Source: Streptomyces sp. CB01249 (GTDB taxonomy: Bacteria > Actinomycetota > Actinomycetes > Streptomycetales > Streptomycetaceae). Taken from it: a stretch of DNA of 64,000 bases. The notes beneath the pieces were generated by a model that saw only the letters and a list, made by a program, of their open reading frames with translations, was not told the DNA's origin and ran no database searches. Position numbers and translations under genes: made by a program. The stretch spans positions 740,603-804,602 of the forward strand of contig NZ_LISW01000001.1 in the NCBI RefSeq assembly GCF_001905735.1, read 5' to 3'. Positions 23,941-33,744 of the stretch are shown in pieces (position 1 is the stretch's first letter; the number at the start of each line of letters is the position of its first letter).

Positions 23941-24720
23941 ATGCGCATCGCCACCTGGAACGTCAACTCGATCACCGCCCGCCTGCCGAGGCTGCTGGCC
24001 TGGCTGGAGAGCAGCGGCACCGACGTGCTGTGCCTCCAGGAGACCAAGTGCACCGCCGAGCAGTTCCCCGCCGACGCGCTCCGCGAGGCGGGCTACGAGT
24101 CCGCGGTCAACGCCAACGGGCGGTGGAACGGGGTCGCGCTGATCTCCCGCGCCGGCCTCTCCGACATCGTCCTCGGCCTGCCCGACGGCCCGGCCTACGA
24201 GGACGCGCAGGAGCCCCGCGCGATCAGCGCCACCTGCGGCCCGGTGCGCCTCTGGTCGGTGTACGTGCCCAACGGCCGCGAGGTCGCCCACGAGCACTAC
24301 GCGTACAAGCTGCGCTGGCTGGAGGCGCTGCGCAAGGCCGTGGCCGCCGACGCCGCCGGTGCGGTCCCCTTCGCCGTGCTCGGCGACTTCAACGTGGCCC
24401 CCACCGACGAGGACGTCTGGGACCCGGCCCTCTTCGAGGGGGCCACGCATGTCACCCCCGCCGAGCGGGAAGCCCTGGCCGCCCTGCGCGCCGAGGGTCT
24501 GTCCGACGTCGTGCCCCGCCCCCTGAAGTACGACCGCCCGTACACCTTCTGGGACTACCGCGAGCTGCGCTTCCCGAAGAACAAGGGCATGCGCATCGAC
24601 CTCGCCTACGGCAACGCCCCCTTCACCGCAGCGGTCAAGGACAGCTACGTGGACCGCGAGGAGCGCAAGGGCAAGGGCGCCTCCGACCACGCCCCGGTCG
24701 TGGTCGACCTCGACCTCTGA
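23941..24720 (+). CDS. xth: Exodeoxyribonuclease III
   Basis: 259-residue AP endonuclease / 3'-5' exonuclease of the EEP superfamily for base-excision repair. It begins MRIATWNVNSITARL and has LCLQETKC (catalytic Glu), WSVYVPNGRE, VLGDFNVAPTDEDVWD, RIDLAYGN and the terminal SDHAPVVVDL. Length matches the family. The ATG at the conserved MRIATWNVNS is preferred over the in-frame upstream ATG. Confidence 0.95.
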   Translation: MRIATWNVNSITARLPRLLAWLESSGTDVLCLQETKCTAEQFPADALREAGYESAVNANGRWNGVALISRAGLSDIVLGLPDGPAYEDAQEPRAISATCGPVRLWSVYVPNGREVAHEHYAYKLRWLEALRKAVAADAAGAVPFAVLGDFNVAPTDEDVWDPALFEGATHVTPAEREALAALRAEGLSDVVPRPLKYDRPYTFWDYRELRFPKNKGMRIDLAYGNAPFTAAVKDSYVDREERKGKGASDHAPVVVDLDL

Positions 24721-24837
24721 GGGGGCCCCGGCGCCCGCGTTCCGTGAACGCGCGGTGACCGTGTGGTGTTCGGCACTCGAACGACAGGCCGCGCGCCCTG
24801 TGGTGCGCAGGCGCGCCGGGATGCGATTCTGAGCGGT

Positions 24838-25278
24838 ATGAACATCCCTTTCTTGGACAACTGGCGTAAGCGTCACGACGGGGCGCGAAAGACGGGCCTC
24901 GCGGGCGCCGTCGACGCCGATCCGGAGGGCGTGGCCGAACTGCTCGCCGAATGCGAGCTGCTCCGGGTCCGGGTGGGGGAGCGCGGCATCGAACTGGACG
25001 ACAGCCCCGCCTCGTTGACGGCGCTCGACCAGCTGGTGCCGCGCTGGCGCGACGACCCGGAGGAGCTGCCCTGGCTGGGCAACGACGCCGGGCTCTACCT
25101 CGGCACGGTCCTGGTGCGCAATGTCGACGGGGCGCACTGGCACATCTGGCCGAGCGGTCAGCCCGTCGTGCGGCTCGCCTCCGGCCGGGAGATCGACGTG
25201 GTCGAGGCGGGCCTCGACTGGGCGATGTCCGGCAGCCCCGAACTGTCCCAGGTGTACGCGGAGTCCGCCGAGGGCTGA
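24838..25278 (+). CDS. DUF6278-like protein
   Basis: 146-residue cytoplasmic protein beginning MNIPFLDNWRKRHDG. I recognise it as a Streptomyces conserved hypothetical resembling DUF6278, with LTALDQLVPRWRDDPEELPWLGNDAGLYLGTVLVRNVDGAHW in the centre. No catalytic motif or membrane segment is visible. Single gene between xth and the glutamate transporter. Confidence 0.75.
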   Translation: MNIPFLDNWRKRHDGARKTGLAGAVDADPEGVAELLAECELLRVRVGERGIELDDSPASLTALDQLVPRWRDDPEELPWLGNDAGLYLGTVLVRNVDGAHWHIWPSGQPVVRLASGREIDVVEAGLDWAMSGSPELSQVYAESAEG

Positions 25279-25415
25279 CCCTCTCTCCGCGCGCCGGACC
25301 GGGCGAAGCGATAAGAATCCTTTTGCCCCATTGGTGCGTGTCGGTCGGGAAGTCCCTTTCCGGGCTGGTTAGTTTGCGCTGACCTCGACCGAGCGACAAG
25401 TGGGTAGGGCAGCGT

Positions 25416-26159
25416 ATGGCCGTCGATCCGTTGATCGAGCTGCGAGACGTCAACAAGTACTACGGAAAGTTGCACGTACTGCAGGACATCAATCTCACCG
25501 TCGGCCGCGGGGAGGTGGTGGTGGTCATCGGCCCGTCCGGCTCCGGGAAGTCGACGCTCTGCCGGACGATCAACCGGCTGGAGACCATCGAGTCGGGCCA
25601 CATCGCCATCGACGGCAACCCCCTCCCCGAGGAGGGCCGGGGACTGGCCCAGCTGAGGGCCGAAGTCGGCATGGTCTTCCAGTCGTTCAACCTCTTCGCG
25701 CACAAGACCGTCCTCGCCAACGTCTCCCTGGCCCAGGTCAAGGTGCGCAAGCGGAAGAAGGACGAGGCGGACCAGCGCTCCCGCGAACTCCTGGACCGGG
25801 TGGGGCTCGGCGCGCACGCCGACAAGTTCCCCGCCCAGCTCTCCGGCGGGCAGCAGCAGCGCGTCGCCATCGCCCGCGCCCTCGCCATGGACCCCAAGGC
25901 GCTCCTGTTCGACGAGCCGACCTCGGCACTCGACCCGGAGATGATCAACGAGGTCCTGGAGGTCATGCAGCAGCTCGCCCGCGAGGGCATGACCATGGTC
26001 GTCGTGACCCACGAGATGGGCTTCGCCCGCTCCGCCGCCAACCGGGTCGTCTTCATGGCCGACGGCTGCGTCGTGGAGGACCGCACCCCGGAGGACTTCT
26101 TCACCGCCCCGGAGAGTGACCGGGCCAAGGACTTCCTGTCCAAGATCCTCAAGCACTGA
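25416..26159 (+). CDS. gluA: Glutamate/polar amino acid ABC transporter ATP-binding protein
   Basis: 247-residue ATPase. Walker [10 protein letters not shown] (39-47), signature [16 protein letters not shown], Walker [14 protein letters not shown] and switch THEMGF are intact. It heads a four-gene operon with a TTG-started binding lipoprotein and two permeases, in the gluABCD order of actinobacteria. Substrate assignment to glutamate rests on this gene order and overall similarity. Confidence 0.93.
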   Translation: MAVDPLIELRDVNKYYGKLHVLQDINLTVGRGEVVVVIGPSGSGKSTLCRTINRLETIESGHIAIDGNPLPEEGRGLAQLRAEVGMVFQSFNLFAHKTVLANVSLAQVKVRKRKKDEADQRSRELLDRVGLGAHADKFPAQLSGGQQQRVAIARALAMDPKALLFDEPTSALDPEMINEVLEVMQQLAREGMTMVVVTHEMGFARSAANRVVFMADGCVVEDRTPEDFFTAPESDRAKDFLSKILKH

Positions 26160-26173
26160 CGGGAGGCCCTGAG

Positions 26174-27085
26174 TTGCGTACGAGGAAACTGCTGGCCACC
26201 TGTGCCGGCCTGCTGCTCGCCCTCTTCGCCGCCGCCTGCGGCAAGGAGGGCAGCCCGCCGGTCAAGGGCCCGAAGGCCGACCAACTGCCCGTCTACCAGG
26301 TCGACAAGGGCTTCCAGCTGCCCGAATCGCGGACCTGGCGGAGCGCGAAGAAGCGCGGATACCTCCGGGTGGGCGCCAAGGAGGACCAGCCCTACCTGGG
26401 CGAGAAGGACCCGGCCACCGGCGTCTACTCCGGCTTCGACATCGAGATCGCCCGCATGATGTCCGCCTCGCTGGGCTTCGACCCGAAGACGATCCGCTTC
26501 AAGACGATCGCCTCCGCCAACCGCGAGACCGCCCTCCAGAACGGGCAGATCGACTACTACGTCGGCACCTACACCATCAACGACATGCGCAAGAAGCTCG
26601 TCGGCTTCGCCGGGCCCTACTACATGGCGGGCCAGGGGCTCCTGGTGCGCACCGACGAGGACGACATCCACGGCCCCCAGGACCTGGCGGGCAAGACGGT
26701 CTGCTCCGCCGCGGGCTCGACCCCGTACCAGCGGATCGCCGCCGACTACCCGAAGGCGAAGCTCGTCTCGTACGACACCTACTCGATCTGTGTCGACAAC
26801 CTGCTGACGTTCCAGGTGGACGTCGTCACCACCGACGACGCGATCCTGCTCGGTTTCGCCGCCAAGGCGCCCGACGAGATGAAGGTCGTCGGCAAACCCT
26901 TCTCCGAGGAGCCGTACGGCATCGGGGTCCCGCGCAGCGACAACGCCCTGCGCTTCACACTCAACGACGCGCTGGAGGCCAACGAGAAGAACGGCAACTG
27001 GAAAAAGGCGTTCGACGCGACGCTCGGCCTGTCCGGCGCACCCGCGCCCAAGCCGCCGCCCATCGACCGCTACCCGGCGAACTGA
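26174..27085 (+). CDS. gluB: Glutamate ABC transporter substrate-binding lipoprotein
   Basis: 303-residue solute-binding protein family 3 member. A basic N-terminus and a hydrophobic core lead to the lipobox FAAAC, so it is anchored outside the membrane. Ligand-domain motifs include YLRVGAKEDQPYLGEKD, YSGFDIEIARMM and GKTVCSAAGSTPYQRI. The start is TTG, supported by GGGAGG upstream; no ATG or GTG lies in a sensible position. It follows the ATPase by 14 bp. Confidence 0.92.
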   Translation: MRTRKLLATCAGLLLALFAAACGKEGSPPVKGPKADQLPVYQVDKGFQLPESRTWRSAKKRGYLRVGAKEDQPYLGEKDPATGVYSGFDIEIARMMSASLGFDPKTIRFKTIASANRETALQNGQIDYYVGTYTINDMRKKLVGFAGPYYMAGQGLLVRTDEDDIHGPQDLAGKTVCSAAGSTPYQRIAADYPKAKLVSYDTYSICVDNLLTFQVDVVTTDDAILLGFAAKAPDEMKVVGKPFSEEPYGIGVPRSDNALRFTLNDALEANEKNGNWKKAFDATLGLSGAPAPKPPPIDRYPAN

Positions 27086-27102
27086 GAGGACGGCCCACCC
27101 CC

Positions 27103-27747
27103 ATGGACGTACTCACCGACAACTTCTCGCTCTACGGCAAGGGCTTCCTCGGCACCCTCGAACTCACCGTCTACGCCTCGATCCTGGCGCTGGTCCTCGG
27201 CTTCGTCATGGCCTCCTTCAGGGTGGCGCCGGTCGGCTCGCTCCGGGTGTTCGGCACCGTATGGGTGACGGTCCTGCGCAACACCCCGCTGACCCTGCTC
27301 TTCTTCGCCGTACTCCTCGGCCTGCCGCGCTTCGGGCTCGTCCTGCCGTTCAACGTGTTCGCGATCCTCGCGCTGGGGTGCTACACCTCCGCGTTCATCT
27401 GCGAGGTGCTGCGCTCCGGCATCAACACCGTGCCCACCGGACAGGGTGAGGCGGCCCGGAGCCTCGGGATGACCTTCGGGCAGAGCCTCGGCTCCATCGT
27501 GCTGCCGCAGGCGTTCCGTTCGGTGATCCCGCCGATCGGCTCGACGCTCATCGCGCTCGCGAAGAACTCGGCGATCGCCGGGGCGTTCAGCGTCACCGAG
27601 CTCCTCGGCACCTACAAGACCCTCAACGAGCTGGGGTACAGCATCATCTGGACCTTCGTGTGGATCGCGGTGGGGTACCTGATCATCACCCTCGCCATCA
27701 GCGCGCTCTTCCACGTCATGGAAAAGCGCTGGGGAGTCGCCCGATGA
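27103..27747 (+). CDS. gluC: Glutamate ABC transporter permease GluC
   Basis: 214-residue inner-membrane permease of the HisMQ type with about five membrane segments. The cytoplasmic EAA loop reads GEAARSLGMTFGQSLGSIVLPQAFRSVIPP. It overlaps gluD by four bases (ATGA), indicating translational coupling. Confidence 0.92.
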   Translation: MDVLTDNFSLYGKGFLGTLELTVYASILALVLGFVMASFRVAPVGSLRVFGTVWVTVLRNTPLTLLFFAVLLGLPRFGLVLPFNVFAILALGCYTSAFICEVLRSGINTVPTGQGEAARSLGMTFGQSLGSIVLPQAFRSVIPPIGSTLIALAKNSAIAGAFSVTELLGTYKTLNELGYSIIWTFVWIAVGYLIITLAISALFHVMEKRWGVAR

Positions 27748-28616
27748 CCGCCCACACCGCACCCACCGCCAACGCCCTGTACGACATCCCGGGGCCGCAC
27801 ACCCGGAAACGGCACCGCCTCTACGGGGTCGTGTCGACGGTCCTCATCCTCGCGCTGATCGGCTGGGTGATCTATCTCCTCTTCGACACCGACCAGTTCA
27901 CCGCCGCCAAGTGGACGCCCTTCGAGTACAAGGGCATCCAGGAACTCCTGCTGCGCGGACTCGGCAACACCCTCAAGGCGTTCGCGTACGCCGCCGTCCT
28001 CTCGTTGGCCCTCGGCGCCGTCCTCGCGGTCGGGCGGCTCTCCGAACACCGCCCGGTGCGCTGGGTGGCGACGATCCTCGTCGAGTTCTTCCGCGCCATG
28101 CCCGTCCTGGTGATGATCTTCTTCATCTTCGTGGCGCTGAAGGTGCAGCCGCTGCCCGCGCTGGTCGCCGGACTGACGCTCTACAACGGCTCGGTGCTCG
28201 CCGAGGTGTTCCGTACCGGCATCAACTCCGTGGAGCGCGGCCAGCGCGAGGCGGCGTACGCGCTGGGGATGCGGAAGACGCAGGTCACCACCTTCGTCCT
28301 GGCGCCGCAGGCGATCCGCGCGATGCTGCCCACCATCATCAGCCAGCTGGTGGTGGCCCTGAAGGACACCTCGCTCGGCTACCTCATCACGTACGAGGAA
28401 TTCCTCCACGCGGGCAAGCTCATCGCCTCCAATTTGGACTACGATCTGCCTTTCATCCCCGTGGTGATGGTGATCTCACCGATCTACATCGGGATGTGCA
28501 TGCTGCTCTCCTGGTTCGCCACCTGGGTGGCGAGGCGGCAACGGCGCAATCCGAAGACGGAGGCGGTGGGCGTCGGACCGGCACAGCCCGGCACGCTGAT
28601 GCCGGGAGGGCGGTAG
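27744..28616 (+). CDS. gluD: Glutamate ABC transporter permease GluD
   Basis: 290-residue permease partner of GluC. Five to six membrane segments and the EAA loop REAAYALGMRKTQVTTFVLAPQAIRAMLP are present. Its N-terminus carries a short cytoplasmic extension and its C-terminus a hydrophilic tail. It is the last gene of the operon; no strong hairpin is seen in the 86 bp before the convergent L,D-transpeptidase gene. Confidence 0.92.
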   Translation: MTAHTAPTANALYDIPGPHTRKRHRLYGVVSTVLILALIGWVIYLLFDTDQFTAAKWTPFEYKGIQELLLRGLGNTLKAFAYAAVLSLALGAVLAVGRLSEHRPVRWVATILVEFFRAMPVLVMIFFIFVALKVQPLPALVAGLTLYNGSVLAEVFRTGINSVERGQREAAYALGMRKTQVTTFVLAPQAIRAMLPTIISQLVVALKDTSLGYLITYEEFLHAGKLIASNLDYDLPFIPVVMVISPIYIGMCMLLSWFATWVARRQRRNPKTEAVGVGPAQPGTLMPGGR

Positions 28617-28702
28617 ACGGACGGGAGCGGGGTCCGCCCGGCAGCAGCCGGTGATCACTTCTCGCACGCGGGAAGAAGGTCAGCTGCGCGCCGGCGGACC
28701 GG

Positions 28703-29920
28703 TCAGCCGAGGGCGCTCCTCGTCTGCCACTCGTCCCACGAGACGTTCCACGCCCCGTAGCCGTTGCCCTCCGCGACCGTGCCCTTGGTCTCCGCACCCG
28801 TGATCTCGAACGGGTCGCCGACGTGAGCCTGCCGGTAGAGGGCGGCGGCGTTCGCGTCGCTCATCCCGACACACCCCGAACTGTGGTTCGCCACCCCGAA
28901 GTACGCCGCGTTCCACGGCGCCGCGTGGGCGTACATGCCCGACCAGGTCAGCCGCATCGAGTAGTCGACCATCTTGTCGTACGTGTGGCCCAGGCCCACC
29001 GTCTCGGAGCGCATGTTGATCGTGCCCTCCTTCGCCATCAGCACGGCCGTCCCCCGCCACGAGCGCTTGTCGCCGCCCGGAGTGCCGCCGGAGACGGGCA
29101 CGTCCATGACCGTGCGCCCGTCCCGCTGCAGCGCCAGCCGGTGCCGGTCCAGGTCCACCTTCACCACCTGGCTCGCGCCCACCGTGAACGTCGTCGCGTA
29201 GTCCCGTACGAAGAAGCCGCCGCCAGGACCTGAGTCGACGCCGTTCAGCTCGGCGTCCAGCGTGATGCGCGTCCCGGACTTCCAGTACTCCTTGGGGCGC
29301 CAGTCGACGCGGTCGCGGCCCGAGTAGTCGCGCAGCCAGCCCCAGGAGCCCTCGGTGTTGTTCGAGGTCGACACCTTGAGGGCCTTCTCGACGGCCGCCT
29401 TGTCCTTGACCGGGTTGTCGAAGACGATCGACAACGGCTGGGCGATGCCCACCGTCGTGTTCTTGCCGGGCGCCAGCGTCAGCTTGTTCACCTTGTCGGC
29501 CGCCTTCGTCGTGAACGAGGCCGTGTCGCTGCCGCCCGAGGTGTCGCGCGCCTCCACCCGGTACGTGGTGCCCGGCGCCGCCGCCCGGTCGGACGTCCAG
29601 GTCCGCCCGTCGGCGGAGATCCGGCCGCTGAGTGTGCCGTCCTTCCCGGCCGAGACGGTCACCTCATTCAGCTTCCCGGCCGCCAGGGTCACCGTCACCG
29701 GCTTCCCCGCGGCGGCCGCGGTGCCGTGCAGGTTGACCGAGATGGAGGCCCGCGCCGCCTTCGAGGGAGCCGCGTCACCGTTCTTGCCGGCCTCGCGGTC
29801 CGACGCGGCGGCGCCGCCGGAACAGGCCGTGAGGGCCACGCCGAGCACCGCGCAGCCGGCGATCAGCGCGAGCCGGGCGGGGCGCTGCGGGCGCGCCGGT
29901 ATCAGGAATGCGGGAATCAA
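28703..29920 (-). CDS. Lipoprotein L,D-transpeptidase (YkuD) with Ig-like domains
   Basis: 405-residue cell-wall enzyme making 3-3 peptidoglycan crosslinks. The signal sequence ends in lipobox LTAC. Two Ig-like domains follow (about 55-235), then YkuD with catalytic NHSSGCVGMSD near the C-terminus. The start is set to TTG because GGAGG lies 7 bp upstream; upstream in-frame ATG and GTG codons lack ribosome sites. It is divergent from the FemX-MurJ cluster. Confidence 0.9.
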   Translation of the reverse strand: MIPAFLIPARPQRPARLALIAGCAVLGVALTACSGGAAASDREAGKNGDAAPSKAARASISVNLHGTAAAAGKPVTVTLAAGKLNEVTVSAGKDGTLSGRISADGRTWTSDRAAAPGTTYRVEARDTSGGSDTASFTTKAADKVNKLTLAPGKNTTVGIAQPLSIVFDNPVKDKAAVEKALKVSTSNNTEGSWGWLRDYSGRDRVDWRPKEYWKSGTRITLDAELNGVDSGPGGGFFVRDYATTFTVGASQVVKVDLDRHRLALQRDGRTVMDVPVSGGTPGGDKRSWRGTAVLMAKEGTINMRSETVGLGHTYDKMVDYSMRLTWSGMYAHAAPWNAAYFGVANHSSGCVGMSDANAAALYRQAHVGDPFEITGAETKGTVAEGNGYGAWNVSWDEWQTRSALG

Positions 29921-30146
29921 CGGAAAACCTCCAGGGCCGTACTCGGTCATCGGTGAAGAGGAACGCACCGGAGCCTAAGTTCCGTAAATCCACGGAAAAG
30001 CTGGAATTCCCTGTGTGACGGGAAGCGCAGCGCAACGGTCATGGTCCGGTCACATTCGGCGCGCGGACCCGTCACGGACCGCTGTGAGCATCCTGTGCAG
30101 CCCCGCAGAGCAGACCGCGGGGCCCACGAGGGGGAGGGCCACCGAC

Positions 30147-31310
30147 ATGTCAGCGCTGCTCGCGACCGGAGACCGCAGCAGGGAACGGGACCTGCGCGTC
30201 CACGGCCTCACGCCCGACGAGCACCGGGCCCACCTGGCCACGCGGGCCGACGCCAGCTTCCTGCAGCACCCCTCCTGGGCCGGGGTGAAAGGGGGCTGGT
30301 CCTCGGAAAGCCTCGGCTGGCACGACGACGACGGCACCCTGAACGGCAGCGCACTCGTCCTCTACCGGCAATTCCCGGGCACCCGGAAATACTTCGCCTA
30401 TCTTCCGGAGGGCCCGGCGGCCGACTGGGCCGATCCCGGAATGGACCGCTGGCTGCGCCCCCTGCTCGCGCACCTGCGCGCCGCCGGGGCCTTCGCCGTA
30501 CGCATCGGCCCCGGTCCCGCCTACCGCCGCTGGACCGGCGCCCGCCTCAAGGCCGCCACCGGCCCCGGCCGCACCGTCGGCGACGTCCTGGCGAGCGAGG
30601 TCGACCCGCTCGGTGCCGCCGTGGCCGACCGGCTGCGGGCGCGCGGCTGGCGGCGCTGCGGCGGGGACGGCGACGACGCGGACGCCCAGCCCCGGTACGT
30701 CTTCCGGGTGCCGCTCGCCGGACGGACCACCGAGGACCTGTGGTCCGGGCTCAACCAGGAATGGCGCCGCAACGTCCGCCGCGCGCAGAAGGCGGGGGTG
30801 CGGATCGTGACCGGGAGCGCCGCCGAACTGCCCGAGTTCCACCGGCTGCTGAGGATCACCGAGGAGCGCGACGGCTTCCGGCTCGGCCGCTCGCTCGGCT
30901 ACTACCAGCGCCAGTACGCGGTGCTCAACGCCGAGGAGCCCGGCCGGATGAAGCTCTGCCTCGCCGTGCACGACGGGGAGATCCTGGCCGCCCACACCAT
31001 GATCAGCACCGGCCGTCGGGTCTGGTACCAGACGGGCGCCTCCGCCGACCACCGCCGCGAGGTCCGCCCCAGCAACGCCCTGCAGTGGCAGATGATGTGC
31101 GACGCCCTCGCGGGCGGCGCCGAGGTGTACGACATGCGCGGGGTATCCTCCACCCTCGATCCCCACGACCGGCCCTTCGGGCTGCTGCGCTGGAAGCTGG
31201 GCACCGGCGGGGAGGTCGTGGAGACCCTCGGAGAGTGGGAGACATCGGTGGGCGGAGCCGCCAACAACACGTTGTACCGGGCGTTCCAGGCGTACCTGGC
31301 ACGCCGGTGA
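30147..31310 (+). CDS. FemX-like peptidoglycan bridge aminoacyltransferase
   Basis: 387-residue Fem family enzyme that adds an amino acid (typically glycine in Streptomyces) from aminoacyl-tRNA to lipid II. Two GNAT-like halves are visible: ASFLQHPSWAGVKGGW near the start and EWRRNVRRAQKAGVRIV...GVSSTLDPHDRPFGLLRWKLGTGGE in the second half. The ATG follows GGGGGAGGG. Its stop overlaps the murJ GTG (GTGA), so the two are coupled. Confidence 0.9.
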   Translation: MSALLATGDRSRERDLRVHGLTPDEHRAHLATRADASFLQHPSWAGVKGGWSSESLGWHDDDGTLNGSALVLYRQFPGTRKYFAYLPEGPAADWADPGMDRWLRPLLAHLRAAGAFAVRIGPGPAYRRWTGARLKAATGPGRTVGDVLASEVDPLGAAVADRLRARGWRRCGGDGDDADAQPRYVFRVPLAGRTTEDLWSGLNQEWRRNVRRAQKAGVRIVTGSAAELPEFHRLLRITEERDGFRLGRSLGYYQRQYAVLNAEEPGRMKLCLAVHDGEILAAHTMISTGRRVWYQTGASADHRREVRPSNALQWQMMCDALAGGAEVYDMRGVSSTLDPHDRPFGLLRWKLGTGGEVVETLGEWETSVGGAANNTLYRAFQAYLARR

Positions 31311-33001
31311 CGGCCACCGGCGCCGCCCCGGAGGCGGCCGCCCCCGAGGAGGAGAACGGCGCGCGCGGCTCCGGTTCGGTGCTGCGCAGCGGCGCCGTGA
31401 TGGCCGCCGGGTCCCTCGTCTCGCGGGCCACGGGGTTCATACGCTCGGCGGTCGTCGTCGCCGCGCTCGGCACCGGACTGCGGGCCGACGGCTACACGGT
31501 CGCCAACACCGTGCCCAACATCCTCTACATCCTGCTCATCGGCGGGGCCCTCAACGCGGTCTTCGTCCCCGAACTCGTCCGCGCCGCCAAGGAACACGGC
31601 GACGGCGGGGCCGCGTACACCGACCGCCTGCTCACCCTGTGCACGGTGGGCCTGCTCGTCCTCACCGCGCTCGCCGTGCTCGGCGCGCCGCTGATCATCC
31701 AGGTGTACGCCCCCACCTACGACGGCGACCAGGCCGAACTCACCATCGCCCTGGCCCGCTACTGCCTGCCGCAGATCCTCTTCTACGGCCTGTTCACACT
31801 CCTCGGCCAAGTCCTCAACGCCCGCGACCGGTTCGGCGCGATGATGTGGACGCCGGTCCTCAACAACCTCGTGATCATCGCCGTGTTCGGGCTCTACCTC
31901 TGGACGGCGGCGGGCTCCGGCGGCACCCTCACCCCCGCGCAGGCGCAGTGGCTGGGCTGGGGCACCACGGCGGGCATCGCCGTGCAGAGCCTCGCCCTGG
32001 TGCCCTCGCTGCGCGCCGCGAAGTTCCGCTGGCGGCCCCGGTTCGACTGGCGCGGCAGCGGACTGACCCGGCCGCTGCGCGCCGCCGGGTGGCTCGTCAT
32101 GCTCGTCCTCACCAACCAGGCCGCGTACTGGGTGATCACCCGCCTCGCCACCGCGAGCGGACAGCACGCGGCGGACCAGCACCTCGCGGGCGGCGCCGGC
32201 TACACCGCGTACAGCTACGCCTACCAGCTCTGGGTGGTCCCGCAGGGCATCGTGACCGTCAGCCTCGTCACCGCGCTGATGCCGCGCATGAGCCGGGCGG
32301 CGGCCGGGGGCGACCTCGCCGGGGTGCGGCGCGACCTCTCGTACGCGCTGCGCACCTCCGCCGCCGTGGTGGTCCCGGCCGCCGCGCTGCTGCTGGCGCT
32401 CGCGCCCTGGGTGATGGGCTCGGTCTTCGGCTACGGGCGCACCGGTCCGGCGGACATCACGGTGATGGCGGGCATGATGGCCGCGTTCGCCCCCGGGCTC
32501 ATCGCCTTCTCCGGGCAGTACGTGCTCTCGCGCGGGTTCTACGCGATGAGCGACACCCGCACCCCGTTCCTGCTGAACCTGGTCATCGCGGCCCTCAACG
32601 CCGGGCTCTCGGTCGCCGCCTATCTGACGCTGCCCGCGCGCTGGGCGGTGACCGGCATGGCGGGCGCGTACTCCGTCGCCCTGCTCACCGGCTTCGCCGT
32701 CACCGCGTACGTGCTGCACCGCAGGCTCTCCCCGCGCGGCGCGGCGCGCCCCCGGCTCGGCCGCTCGCCCGGGATGTGGGCGCATGTGCGGCTGGTGGCC
32801 GCGTGTGTGCCGGCCGGTGCGCTGGCCTACGGGGCGGCCCGCGCCGTCGACACGGAGGGCTCGGGCCTCGGGGACTTCGCCGCGCTGGGCGCCGGGACCG
32901 TCGTCCTCGCGCTGGTCGTGGCGGGGCTGGCCCGGCCGCTGCGGCTCACCGAGGTGAGCGCCGCGCTGAACGCCGCCCGGGGCCGGCTGCGGCGCGGCTG
33001 A
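31307..33001 (+). CDS. murJ: MurJ-type lipid II flippase
   Basis: 564-residue MVF-family membrane protein with about 13-14 transmembrane segments, which flips lipid II to the outer face. Recognisable blocks are MAAGSLVSRATGFIRSAVV, GALNAVFVPELVRA, VLNARDRFGAMMWTPVLNN and SRGFYAMSDTRTPFLLN. The GTG start overlaps the femX stop. The N-terminal acidic cytoplasmic stretch is short compared with the core actinobacterial MurJ. It may be a second, non-housekeeping copy. Confidence 0.9.
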   Translation: MTATGAAPEAAAPEEENGARGSGSVLRSGAVMAAGSLVSRATGFIRSAVVVAALGTGLRADGYTVANTVPNILYILLIGGALNAVFVPELVRAAKEHGDGGAAYTDRLLTLCTVGLLVLTALAVLGAPLIIQVYAPTYDGDQAELTIALARYCLPQILFYGLFTLLGQVLNARDRFGAMMWTPVLNNLVIIAVFGLYLWTAAGSGGTLTPAQAQWLGWGTTAGIAVQSLALVPSLRAAKFRWRPRFDWRGSGLTRPLRAAGWLVMLVLTNQAAYWVITRLATASGQHAADQHLAGGAGYTAYSYAYQLWVVPQGIVTVSLVTALMPRMSRAAAGGDLAGVRRDLSYALRTSAAVVVPAAALLLALAPWVMGSVFGYGRTGPADITVMAGMMAAFAPGLIAFSGQYVLSRGFYAMSDTRTPFLLNLVIAALNAGLSVAAYLTLPARWAVTGMAGAYSVALLTGFAVTAYVLHRRLSPRGAARPRLGRSPGMWAHVRLVAACVPAGALAYGAARAVDTEGSGLGDFAALGAGTVVLALVVAGLARPLRLTEVSAALNAARGRLRRG

Positions 33002-33060
33002 ACCGGCCCGCGTCGCCCTTCTGTTCGAATCCATTCCTTGATCGCTGGGATACTGACGCC

Positions 33061-33744
33061 ATGCCTCGCGTGCTCCTCATAGAAGACGACCCCTCCGTAC
33101 GCGAAGGGGTCGAGCTGGGCCTGCGCAGGCGCGGCCACGAGCTGCGGGCCGTCGGCACCGGCGAGGCCGGGCTCGCCGCGCTCGGCGACTTCCGGCCGGA
33201 CCTGGTCCTCCTCGACCTGATGCTGCCCGGCATGAACGGCGTCCAGGTCTGCCGCCGCATCCGCGAGACCAGCCAGCTCCCCGTGATCATGCTGACCGCG
33301 CGCGGCGACGACTTCGACGTCGTCGTGGGTCTGGAGGCCGGCGCCGACGACTACATCGTCAAGCCCGCCCGTACCGAGGTCATCGAGGCCCGCATCCGGG
33401 CCGTGCTGCGCCGCCTCGCCGTCCCGGCCGGGCGCGGCGGCATCGAGGCGCACGGCGAGCTGGCCGTGGACCGCGCGGGCCTCGCCGTCGCCAAGGGCGG
33501 CGAACGGCTGCTCCTCGCCCCCTCCGAACTGAAGCTGCTGCTCCACCTCTCGGCCTCGCCCGAACAGGTCTTCAGCCGCCAGCAGCTCCTGGAACACGTG
33601 TGGGAGCACAGCTACCACGGCGATGCCCGCCTGGTCGACGCCTGCGTCCGCCGCCTCCGCCAGAAGATCGAGGACGTCCCGGGCAGCCCCCGCTACATCC
33701 AGACCGTAAGAGGCTTCGGCTACCGCTTCGGACCGCTTACGTGA
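33061..33744 (+). CDS. OmpR/PhoB-family response regulator
   Basis: 227-residue regulator. Receiver domain has E8-D9-D10, phospho-acceptor D52 in LLDLMLPG, VIMLTARGDD and K in DDYIVKPA. The C-terminal winged helix has SRQQLLEHVWEHSYHGDARLVDACVRRLRQKIED and RGFGYRFG. It follows murJ by 59 bp and overlaps the kinase by GTGA. It resembles CseB in general layout only, so I give no symbol. Confidence 0.93.
   Translation: MPRVLLIEDDPSVREGVELGLRRRGHELRAVGTGEAGLAALGDFRPDLVLLDLMLPGMNGVQVCRRIRETSQLPVIMLTARGDDFDVVVGLEAGADDYIVKPARTEVIEARIRAVLRRLAVPAGRGGIEAHGELAVDRAGLAVAKGGERLLLAPSELKLLLHLSASPEQVFSRQQLLEHVWEHSYHGDARLVDACVRRLRQKIEDVPGSPRYIQTVRGFGYRFGPLT

Noticed and set aside
28631-28700. GGTCCGCC...GGCGGACC inverted repeat between gluD and the L,D-transpeptidase gene
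   Set aside because: The arms are 8 bp with a loop over 50 nt, too weak to call a terminator in such G+C-rich DNA.
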